Assembly (NCBI GenBank): GCA_016650115.1 | Contig: JAENWI010000007.1 | Span: forward strand, 1 to 20,701 | Length of the DNA: 20,701 nt | Source: Peptostreptococcaceae bacterium | GTDB taxonomy: Bacteria > Bacillota > Clostridia > Peptostreptococcales > Anaerovoracaceae | Direction: 5' to 3' | In this document: positions 8,076 to 15,067 of the stretch, piece after piece | Layout of the letters: every line of letters starts with the position of its first letter | Position numbering within the stretch: position 1 is the stretch's first letter | Position numbers and translations under genes: made by a program | The notes under the pieces: generated by a model | What the model was told of the DNA's origin: nothing | Databases searched by the model: none | The model's input: only the letters and a program-made list of their open reading frames with translations

Positions 8076-9161
8076 ATGGAAATAATTAATATTTTGCTCA
8101 TCGGAAACGATATGGAATACTGTAAAGCTTTAAGTGAATCCATTTCTGAATTATCTAAAGAAATCATGATTACTTTATATGATAAAAGGAATATGAATTT
8201 AGAAAACATAGATCATAACTCTATATTAGTAGTGGAAGAAGAAAAAGACTGTAAAAAAATCCAAGGAAATGACTATCAAATTTTATTGGTTGAGAGTAAT
8301 AAAGAAGCTTGTATGGATATTGAAAATAGAATATTTCGTCTATATAAATACGAAAATGTGAAAGAATTAATTCGTTCGCTGTTCATCATATACAATGTAT
8401 TTACAGGAAAGAGCATCACAGCAATTAGCGATAATAACTGTAAACTGATTGCGGTCACAAGCAGTTATGGGGGTGGTGGCAAAACAAGCGTTTCATTAGG
8501 ACTGGCTCAGGAATTTGTCAGGTTTAGAGGCAAAAAAACACTTTATATTAACTATGAAGATTGCGATGGAACTTGGAATTATATGGATTTTCAACGAGGG
8601 AAAATGGAGGATTCTATAGGAAGTTACTTATATTATCTAAATAAAGGAAGAAGCTTTGATTTCAATGCATTTTTAAAAGAAGATGAATATGGTGTGTTTT
8701 ACTTTAAACCCAGCTTGGGAAGAAACCAGTTAAAAGCATTAAGCGCAGAGGATTTGTGTTTATTTTGCAATAAGCTGATAGAAACAAATATGTTTGAATA
8801 TATTATTTTTGATTGTCATGCCTGTCTTGATGACAGCACATTATGGCTGCTGAAAAATTCATTCCGTATTATATATTTAGCTGAAGAAACTCAAGATTTA
8901 TGTGCCGTTAATGTTACTCAAAGAGATCTGGGAGCGATTGAATATATAGAAAATAAATTCAGTGGTAGACTTGGGGAAAAATTGATTAAAGTATATAACA
9001 TGCATCAGGCAGTACCAATAGAAGCCAAAAATGGAGAGGCTGTATATATGGAGAAAGATGTCAACAGTTTCCAAATTGTGCAAGGTATTAGAAAAATAAA
9101 TATTGAAAGGGAATTTGGGGAAGGAATTAAATCCATAGCCAATAGAATCGAGGATATTTAA
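8076..9161 (+). CDS. tadZ: TadZ/CpaE-like ParA/MinD-family ATPase of the Tad pilus
   Basis: The 361-residue protein has an N-terminal receiver-like part (1-115) without an obvious phosphoacceptor Asp, and a C-terminal P-loop domain with S129-S-Y-G-G-G-G-K136-T (Walker A) and YIIFDCHA (242-249, Walker B). This layout is that of TadZ/CpaE, which places Tad pilus machines at the cell pole or membrane. The first lysine of the ParA/MinD KGGxGKT signature is tyrosine 131. I chose the ATG at 8076 because AAAGGAGA (8064-8071) precedes it at good spacing and because the promoter's start site lies after the upstream ATG at 8043. The gene stands alone between a terminator and a phosphate operon; its likely partners start at 15068. 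The family is inferred from domain order and context; a different MinD-like protein remains possible. Confidence 0.75.
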   Translation: MEIINILLIGNDMEYCKALSESISELSKEIMITLYDKRNMNLENIDHNSILVVEEEKDCKKIQGNDYQILLVESNKEACMDIENRIFRLYKYENVKELIRSLFIIYNVFTGKSITAISDNNCKLIAVTSSYGGGGKTSVSLGLAQEFVRFRGKKTLYINYEDCDGTWNYMDFQRGKMEDSIGSYLYYLNKGRSFDFNAFLKEDEYGVFYFKPSLGRNQLKALSAEDLCLFCNKLIETNMFEYIIFDCHACLDDSTLWLLKNSFRIIYLAEETQDLCAVNVTQRDLGAIEYIENKFSGRLGEKLIKVYNMHQAVPIEAKNGEAVYMEKDVNSFQIVQGIRKINIEREFGEGIKSIANRIEDI

Positions 9162-9170
9162 TGAATAAAA

Positions 9171-9209
9171 TTAACGTGGAATTAACATTCAGTTAACAAA
9201 GTTTTGCAG
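9171..9209 (+). promoter_or_regulatory. Pho box array (PhoB/PhoP binding repeats)
   Basis: Four hexamers start exactly 11 bp apart: TTAACG (9171), TTAACA (9182), TTAACA (9193) and the weaker TTGCAG (9204). The spacing and the TT(A/C/T)ACA-N5 pattern are those of PhoP sites in Bacillus; the 11-bp period also fits E. coli PhoB sites. The array stands upstream of a Na+/phosphate symporter and a PhoB/PhoR-type pair, so it is most likely their autoregulated, phosphate-starvation operator. Confidence 0.85.
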
Positions 9210-9235
9210 TATAATCCTTCAATATCCCATATAAT
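9210..9235 (+). promoter_or_regulatory. -10 elements of the Pho-controlled promoter
   Basis: A perfect TATAAT at 9210-9215 lies 11 bp behind the third TTAACA repeat, the geometry of activator-dependent Pho promoters, and there is no good -35 hexamer. A second TATAAT at 9230-9235 lies 20 bp behind TTGCAG and could be an alternative. The sequence does not decide between them. Confidence 0.6.
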
Positions 9236-9293
9236 GTATATGAAAAATTACTAAAAGTATATTGAATATGTTATTATTAAAGGAGATAATCTG

Positions 9294-11003
9294 ATGAATG
9301 TAAATAATTTCCAAATTATTCTTACTCTACTTGGTGGGTTGGCTGTATTTATTTATGGAATGAATCTGATGAGCGATGGATTGCAGAAGGCAGCAGGCGA
9401 TAGAATGAAAAATATTCTTGCTGCTTTAACAAAGAACCCGATAATCGGTGTGCTGGCGGGTGCGCTTACAACTGCTGTGCTGCAGAGCAGCAGCGCGACG
9501 ACAGTCATGGTGATTGGATTTGTCAGTGCAGGTCTAATGACTTTGCCTCAGGCAATCAGTGTTATTTTAGGAGCAAATATCGGTACCACTGTTACAGCAC
9601 AACTGATCGCGTTTAAAATTGGAGATTATGCATGGTTATTTGTCGTTGTTGGATTCGTTATGTATTTCTTCTTCAAAAAAGAAAAAGTTGTTGACATTGG
9701 GCAGGTAATGTTTGGGTTTGGTCTCCTTTTTGTTGGAATCAATACGATGTCTGCAATTATGAAACCGCTAGCTGCTTCTCCGCTATTTACTGATATTATG
9801 ATGAATGTTCAGGACATTCCCGCTTTAGGCGTTCTGATTGGAACAATTATGACGGTTGTTGTCCAAAGCAGTTCTGCAACGATAGCCGTCCTTCAAAATC
9901 TGGCATCTCAGCCAGGCGCTGACGGGGTCACAAGTATTATAGGTTTGCAGGGTTCTTTACCAATATTATTTGGTGATAACATTGGAACAACTATTACAGC
10001 TTTACTCGCATCAATAGGAGCATCTACCAATGCCAGGAGAACCGCTGTTTCACATACCATTTTCAACCTGGCGGGCACATTTGCATTCATTTGGTTCATG
10101 CCGTTATATGCAAAATTCATCGCTTTTGTTTCTCCTAAGGGTATAGAAATTGAAATAATTTCCAGAGAAATTGCAAATGCTCACATGTTTTTCAATATAT
10201 TAAACACTCTTTTGTGGCTGCCGTTTATATGGGTGCTGGTTAAGATAGTAACAAAACTGATTCCTGGCGAAGATAAGGAAATTTTACCGAATGCACCTAT
10301 GTATCTTGATTACAAAATTATTGAGAGCCCAGTCTTCGCATTACATCTGGCGACGAAGGAACTATCAAGAATTGCAAATATTGCGTTAAATATGATTATT
10401 GAGGCAAAAAAAGCATTTTTGGGAGAAGATAAACGGGCCGCGGAAAAGGTTTTGGAAATGGAAGATATTGTTGACAGTCTTCAGGCGGAAACAATTAAAT
10501 ATTTAGCTTCTATTTATACCGCTGCCAATTTGACGGAGCATCAGGCCATTCAGATTTCAGATCTGATTCATGTTGCATCAGATATAGAGCATATCGGGGA
10601 TCACTGTACAAATATTGCTGAATTTGCTAAAGAAAAGATTAAAAACAAATATGAATTCTCTGACAAAGCCAGCGCCGAAATTTATGAGTGTTTTGATAAC
10701 ATCCGAAGAATGACGACGGACACAATTAAGTGTCTAGAAGATGGAGACACTGAGCTTGCACAAGATGTATTGGCGCAGGAAAAAGAAATTAATGATATGG
10801 AAGACAGATTAAGACTTCAGCATATGAAAAGACTTGAGGAAGGCAAATGCTCTCCAGAATTTACAGTAATGTATATTGATATCATACATAATATTGAAAA
10901 GATCGGGGATTACTGCACAAACATTGCTCAAGCGGTTGTGAAGGATATTGGATTTCATAAATATAATACAATCAAGCCGGAAAAAGAATCTAAACAGGTG
11001 TAA
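9294..11003 (+). CDS. Na+/phosphate symporter with C-terminal PhoU-like domain
   Basis: A 569-residue membrane protein of the Na/Pi-cotransporter II family (NptA/YjbB type), expected to import phosphate with sodium across the cytoplasmic membrane. The inverted repeat of the transport core is seen as two QSSSAT motifs (64-69 and 191-196) and two G-x-N-I-G-T-T motifs (GANIGTT 93-99, GDNIGTT 227-233). About eight to ten hydrophobic segments fill residues 1-325. From about 340 to 560 follows a helical PhoU-like part with the repeated pattern D-I-x-H-I-G-D-x-C-T-N-I-A. The ATG at 9294 has AAAGGAGA upstream. Pho repeats precede it and phoB/phoR-type genes follow after 25 bases. Such PhoU tails are thought to limit uptake or signal to PhoR. 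Confidence 0.93.
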   Translation: MNVNNFQIILTLLGGLAVFIYGMNLMSDGLQKAAGDRMKNILAALTKNPIIGVLAGALTTAVLQSSSATTVMVIGFVSAGLMTLPQAISVILGANIGTTVTAQLIAFKIGDYAWLFVVVGFVMYFFFKKEKVVDIGQVMFGFGLLFVGINTMSAIMKPLAASPLFTDIMMNVQDIPALGVLIGTIMTVVVQSSSATIAVLQNLASQPGADGVTSIIGLQGSLPILFGDNIGTTITALLASIGASTNARRTAVSHTIFNLAGTFAFIWFMPLYAKFIAFVSPKGIEIEIISREIANAHMFFNILNTLLWLPFIWVLVKIVTKLIPGEDKEILPNAPMYLDYKIIESPVFALHLATKELSRIANIALNMIIEAKKAFLGEDKRAAEKVLEMEDIVDSLQAETIKYLASIYTAANLTEHQAIQISDLIHVASDIEHIGDHCTNIAEFAKEKIKNKYEFSDKASAEIYECFDNIRRMTTDTIKCLEDGDTELAQDVLAQEKEINDMEDRLRLQHMKRLEEGKCSPEFTVMYIDIIHNIEKIGDYCTNIAQAVVKDIGFHKYNTIKPEKESKQV

Positions 11004-11028
11004 TGAATAAAGAAAGCTGTGGTGCAAT

Positions 11029-11706
11029 ATGAAAAAGGTTTTAATAATTGAGGATGAACCCAACATAAGAGAGCTTGTTCTATATAACCTTGGTGCTAAC
11101 GGGTATGAAGGGATCGGTGCCGACGATGGGATTCTTGGAATTACACTTGTTCATACTGAAAAACCTGATTTGATATTGCTAGATATTATGCTACCAGGAA
11201 AAAATGGATATGACATTTGCCGTGAACTTCGAGGTGAAGGGAATAAAACTCCCATAATTATGCTTTCTGCAAAAAATGACGAGATTGATAAAGTCTTAGG
11301 GTTGGAGTTTGGCGCGGATGATTATATATCTAAACCTTTTGGAATAAGAGAGTTGATTGCTAGAATCAATGCAGTACTGAGAAGATATGATGATCAGAAA
11401 CCGGATGACCAAACTGTTGTCATTGAGGACTTAGTCATAAGCGTAGAAAGACATGAAGTTTCTATTAACGGAAAAATTGTTGAATTCACATTGAAAGAAT
11501 TCGATTTAATATGTTTTTTAGCTAAAAACAGAGGACTTGTCTTTACAAGAGATCAACTTTTGGATAAAGTCTGGGGAATAGATTATGCGGGGGAAACAAG
11601 GACGGTTGATGTTCATATCAGATATATAAGAAGAAAACTTGGACTTGATGAAAATGAAAATAAATATATTCAAACTATTCGCGGCAAGGGGTATAAGATG
11701 ATATGA
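11029..11706 (+). CDS. phoB: PhoB/PhoP-type response regulator
   Basis: A 225-residue OmpR-family regulator. The receiver domain (1-120) has the acidic pair E8-D9, phosphoacceptor D52 (LLDIMLPG), S80 and K102 (SKPF). The winged-helix DNA-binding domain (about 128-225) contains FTLKEFDLICFLAKNRG, FTRDQLLDKVWG, RTVDVHIRYIRRKLG and IQTIRGKGYKM. The gene follows the phosphate symporter and overlaps the kinase gene by four bases (ATGA), so it makes a cognate pair with it. The Pho repeats at 9171-9209 make it very likely the regulator that binds them. The name phoP would be equally valid in Firmicutes usage. Its own binding site is weak, so expression may depend on read-through from the symporter gene. 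Confidence 0.88.
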   Translation: MKKVLIIEDEPNIRELVLYNLGANGYEGIGADDGILGITLVHTEKPDLILLDIMLPGKNGYDICRELRGEGNKTPIIMLSAKNDEIDKVLGLEFGADDYISKPFGIRELIARINAVLRRYDDQKPDDQTVVIEDLVISVERHEVSINGKIVEFTLKEFDLICFLAKNRGLVFTRDQLLDKVWGIDYAGETRTVDVHIRYIRRKLGLDENENKYIQTIRGKGYKMI

Positions 11707-12605
11707 GAATAAAATTTGTAATATCTGCTGTCATAGTTTCGATTGTGAATCTTTTTATATTTTATCTGTTGTTTAATCAGGGAAAACCACTGTTGGCTGT
11801 TATTCTTTGCCTGATTACAACAATAGTAATATCTGTATTTTGGTTTAAGTGGATTATTAAACCTGTTGAGATTATGAAAAAACAATTAGAAGAGGCAGAT
11901 GAAGAAAACATCAAGTCTGAGAGAATTAGAAGTGAGTTTGTGGCAAACGTAAGCCATGAGCTAAAAACGCCTTTAACCTCAATTCTTGGTTTTATAGAAA
12001 CCCTTCAGGATGGAGCAGCTGAGGAACCGGAACTTAGAACCAAATTTCTGGACATCGTTGCGATTGAGACGTCAAGGTTAAAAAGATTAATAGAAGATTT
12101 ACTGGTTCTTTCAGATATTGAAAATAAAAGAGACAGGTATGAAGATAAGAAAATTTTTGTTGAAAAATCAGTCAAAGAAATAATTGCGTCCATAACTCCT
12201 ATTGCTAAGTCAAGAAATGTAACCGTTAAACTAAATATAGATGAGAGCTTTATAATATTAGGCAATGAAGACAGGTTTAAACAGATGATGCTGAATCTGA
12301 TAGAAAATGCGATAAAATACTCAAAAGTAAGCGGAACAGTTTATATATTCAATGAATATCTGGATGATGGAAAAAAAGTATCCATAACAGTCAGGGATGA
12401 AGGGATAGGTATTTCAAAAGAACACATTGAAAGGTTATTTGAAAGATTTTACAGAGTTGACAAGTCCAGATCAACAAAGGTTGGCGGCACAGGGCTTGGG
12501 CTTTCTATTGTAAAACATATAGCCAATTTGTTTGAAGCGGAGTTAAAAGTTGAAAGTGATATAAATAAAGGATCGAGTTTTAAAGTTATATTTTCGGTAA
12601 AATAG
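11703..12605 (+). CDS. phoR: PhoR-type sensor histidine kinase, minimal form
   Basis: This 300-residue membrane kinase has two N-terminal membrane segments (about 5-24 and 30-50) joined by only about five residues, then a short linker, the dimerisation/phosphoacceptor domain with H85 in FVANVSHELKTPLTS, and the ATPase domain with the N box around N202 (LNLIENAIKYS), DEGIGIS (232-238) and GGTGLGLSIV (261-270). It lacks both an extracytoplasmic sensor domain and a PAS domain, while B. subtilis PhoR has both, so it probably senses phosphate through a partner, perhaps the PhoU-like tail of the symporter. The ATGA overlap with the regulator gene shows translational coupling. The antiporter gene follows after 12 bases. 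Confidence 0.88.
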   Translation: MRIKFVISAVIVSIVNLFIFYLLFNQGKPLLAVILCLITTIVISVFWFKWIIKPVEIMKKQLEEADEENIKSERIRSEFVANVSHELKTPLTSILGFIETLQDGAAEEPELRTKFLDIVAIETSRLKRLIEDLLVLSDIENKRDRYEDKKIFVEKSVKEIIASITPIAKSRNVTVKLNIDESFIILGNEDRFKQMMLNLIENAIKYSKVSGTVYIFNEYLDDGKKVSITVRDEGIGISKEHIERLFERFYRVDKSRSTKVGGTGLGLSIVKHIANLFEAELKVESDINKGSSFKVIFSVK

Positions 12606-12617
12606 GATTGAGGAAAT

Positions 12618-14909
12618 ATGGGACATTTAGAATTTCTTATTAGAGATCTTGCACTTATTCTTGTAGTTGCAGGAATTACAACTTTAATATTTAAGAAAAT
12701 CAAACAACCGGTTGTACTTGGTTATATTTTAGCGGGATTTTTGACAGGTTCGAATTTTAAATTCTTGCCTAATATTGATGATTTATCAACTATTGCGGTG
12801 TGGGCGGAACTCGGAATAATTTTTATCATGTTTGGACTCGGTTTGGAATTCAGTTTTCATAAGCTTGCAAACGTTGGAGGGAGCGCCATTGTGACGGCAA
12901 CTACTATTATTATCCCGATGGTGTTCCTCGGATTTTTAATAGGAAATCTAATGGGCTGGAGCAAAATGGACAGCATATTCCTTGGTGGAATGATTTCTAT
13001 GTCTTCGACGATGGTGATTATAAAAGCATATGATGAACTAGGTTTAAAACCAAAATCCTATTCAAACATTGTTTTAGGAACGCTTATTGTTGAAGATATT
13101 GCCGGTGTATTTATGATGGTAATACTATCGGCGATTGCAATAAGTAAAGGTGTAATAGGTTTCCACATGATTGGAGATATCGGTGTTCTGCTTATGTATC
13201 TGGGATTATGGCTTGTACTGGGGATTTATATAATTCCGTCTTTTTTAAGAAAAACAAAATCCCTGATGAATGATGAAACCTTGCTGATCATTTCATTGGG
13301 CCTTTGTTTATTTATGGTGGTTGTGGCAAATTATATCGGATTTTCTTCTGCGTTGGGAGCCTTTATTGCAGGGTCCATACTGGCAGGGACAGTATTAAGA
13401 GAAAGAATAGAAAAGCTTATCACTCCAATAAAAGACTTGTTTGGAGCTGTTTTTTTTATTTCAGTAGGGCTTTTACTTGATTTTTCAACGCTATCTCAAT
13501 ATATTTTACCAATTATAATCATATCGATTGTAACGATTTTTGGTCAAATGCTGTTTTCTACAATTGGTGCTGTTCTATCAGGGCAAACCCTTCATTTGGC
13601 TATTGGCGTGGGCTTCAGTATGGTTCAAATAGGAGAATTTTCCTTCATTATTGCTGCTTTAGGAACAGCACTTGGCGTAACAAGCGGTTTTTTGTATCCA
13701 GTTATTGTTTTTGTTTCGGTATTTACTATTTTTACCACACCTTTCTTTTTAAAAAGAATTGACTGGGCAAGAGGTGTAATAACAAAATTATTACCGTCTG
13801 GTCTGATAGAATATTTAAACAGGTATACTTCTGATAAACAAAGTGTTAATGAAATCGATGAAGATTGGCATGAATATTTAACAAAATATTTTACAAGAAT
13901 CAGTGTTTCCATCATTGTTTTGTTTTCTATCTACTCAATAGGGACAAGATGGTTCGAACCAAAAATGAGCCATTATTTTGCAGTCTATGAAAAACCTGTG
14001 TCAACTCTCTTGATTTGTCTGGTAATGGTTCCAATTATAAGCATAATGTCATCCCATAAGAATGTTTTATATTCGAAATTATGGCTAAAGAGTGCTTCAA
14101 ACAGATTGCCATTAGTTGCTTTTACAGCTTTTGGAATAATAATCGGGTCAGCATTTATTGTTTTAACTGTGGATAAAATTCTTAATGTTCCTGTATGGGT
14201 TGTAGAAATTCTAGCGATTATTGCAGTAATCATCATTATAAAATCTGATTTTATAAGAAGCAAATCAATCATTCTTGAATCCAGATTTTTTAAAAACTTC
14301 AATGAGAGAACTTTTGCAAAAAGACAGAAAGAACATCAAAGAGATAAATCTGAATGGGTTGATACTAATTTATTTGTTGCTCAGTTTGAAGTGATTGACA
14401 CTCCTAAAAAGAACTCCTTTAAAGACTTTTATTCTCAAAGAAAACTAGGGGTCCATATACTTAAAATTCATAGAAATGGTGAACATCATAATCTTCCGAC
14501 AAAAGACGAACAAATATTTTCTGGAGATATTATTTACGTGATGGGTCCAAAAAAGCAAATAGAATCTTATTTATTGATGCTTGAAAAAGATGAATATATA
14601 AAGAATCCTGAAGAGAGTGAAATTACTTTACGCGATTTTATTTATGGACAAATATTCCATGAAGTCAAACCAGAGAATCAGATATTGCTTGTTGCAATAA
14701 ATGTTGAAAAAGGATCATTCATGGCCAAACAAACAATTGTTACTTCGGGATTCAGGCGGCGTCACAAGGGATTTATCATTGGCATAGAGAGAGAATCTAC
14801 GCCAATGATTGTACCAGACAAGAACACGATGATGGAACCTGGAGACGTTGTATGGGTTTTAGGCAGCCAGGAAATGGCGGATAGCCTTTTAAATGCAGGA
14901 TTGCTGTAA
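12618..14909 (+). CDS. CPA2-family cation/proton antiporter with two RCK_C (TrkA-C) domains
   Basis: A 763-residue KefB-like membrane protein. The antiporter core (about 5-385) has roughly a dozen membrane segments and the ion-site motif V158-E159-D160-I-A-G-V, the conserved acidic position of the family. A second group of four membrane segments lies at about 423-545. The cytoplasmic C-terminus holds two TrkA-C-like domains (about 590-660 and 675-763), both with the pattern D-x(2,4)-GD-x-(I/V)-(Y/W)-V-(M/L)-G; no nucleotide-binding TrkA-N domain is seen. Known relatives exchange K+ or Na+ for H+, and some RCK_C domains bind c-di-AMP; which applies here is unknown. It is the last gene of the phosphate operon, 12 bases after phoR, and a hairpin follows it. 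Confidence 0.88.
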   Translation: MGHLEFLIRDLALILVVAGITTLIFKKIKQPVVLGYILAGFLTGSNFKFLPNIDDLSTIAVWAELGIIFIMFGLGLEFSFHKLANVGGSAIVTATTIIIPMVFLGFLIGNLMGWSKMDSIFLGGMISMSSTMVIIKAYDELGLKPKSYSNIVLGTLIVEDIAGVFMMVILSAIAISKGVIGFHMIGDIGVLLMYLGLWLVLGIYIIPSFLRKTKSLMNDETLLIISLGLCLFMVVVANYIGFSSALGAFIAGSILAGTVLRERIEKLITPIKDLFGAVFFISVGLLLDFSTLSQYILPIIIISIVTIFGQMLFSTIGAVLSGQTLHLAIGVGFSMVQIGEFSFIIAALGTALGVTSGFLYPVIVFVSVFTIFTTPFFLKRIDWARGVITKLLPSGLIEYLNRYTSDKQSVNEIDEDWHEYLTKYFTRISVSIIVLFSIYSIGTRWFEPKMSHYFAVYEKPVSTLLICLVMVPIISIMSSHKNVLYSKLWLKSASNRLPLVAFTAFGIIIGSAFIVLTVDKILNVPVWVVEILAIIAVIIIIKSDFIRSKSIILESRFFKNFNERTFAKRQKEHQRDKSEWVDTNLFVAQFEVIDTPKKNSFKDFYSQRKLGVHILKIHRNGEHHNLPTKDEQIFSGDIIYVMGPKKQIESYLLMLEKDEYIKNPEESEITLRDFIYGQIFHEVKPENQILLVAINVEKGSFMAKQTIVTSGFRRRHKGFIIGIERESTPMIVPDKNTMMEPGDVVWVLGSQEMADSLLNAGLL

Positions 14910-14985
14910 AACATATAATTAGATATAGAATATAAATTAATAACACGAATTCCTATTTGAAATTAGATTTGTCGAAATATGTCTT

Positions 14986-15022
14986 AATAAAACAGTTGTA
15001 AAAATACTACAACTGTTTTATT
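14986..15022 (+). terminator. Perfect hairpin after the antiporter gene, probable terminator
   Basis: Arms 14986-15000 (AATAAAACAGTTGTA) and 15008-15022 (TACAACTGTTTTATT) pair perfectly over 15 bp around a 7-base loop, with A-rich and T-rich flanks, as in a terminator. It would separate the phosphate operon from the tad operon. A possible promoter for the tad genes overlaps its right half, so an operator role is an alternative. Confidence 0.75.
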
Positions 15023-15024
15023 AT
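14996..15024 (+). promoter_or_regulatory. Possible promoter of the tadA operon
   Basis: TTGTAA (14996-15001) and TATTAT (15019-15024) are 17 bp apart and match the sigma-A consensus 4/6 and 5/6. The start site would be near 15031, leaving a leader of about 37 bases. No better candidate was found in the 158 bases before tadA. It lies inside the inverted repeat at 14986-15022, which makes the call tentative. Confidence 0.4.
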
Positions 15025-15067
15025 ATAAACAAATGGAAATATATGGAATTGATGGGATAAAATAACA

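Noticed and set aside
9161..9196. Tiny open frame of 11 codons starting ATG right after the tadZ-like gene
   Set aside because: No ribosome binding site of its own, and its sequence is fully explained by the TTAACA repeats of the Pho operator.
9229..9242. Short inverted repeat CATATA-ATG-TATATG downstream of the Pho array
   Set aside because: Six-base AT-only arms are expected by chance in this composition; kept only as part of the alternative -10 region.
13985..14302. 105-codon minus-strand frame inside the antiporter gene
   Set aside because: It lies antisense to a clear membrane protein, has no binding site or recognisable product, and hydrophobic genes often give such antisense frames.
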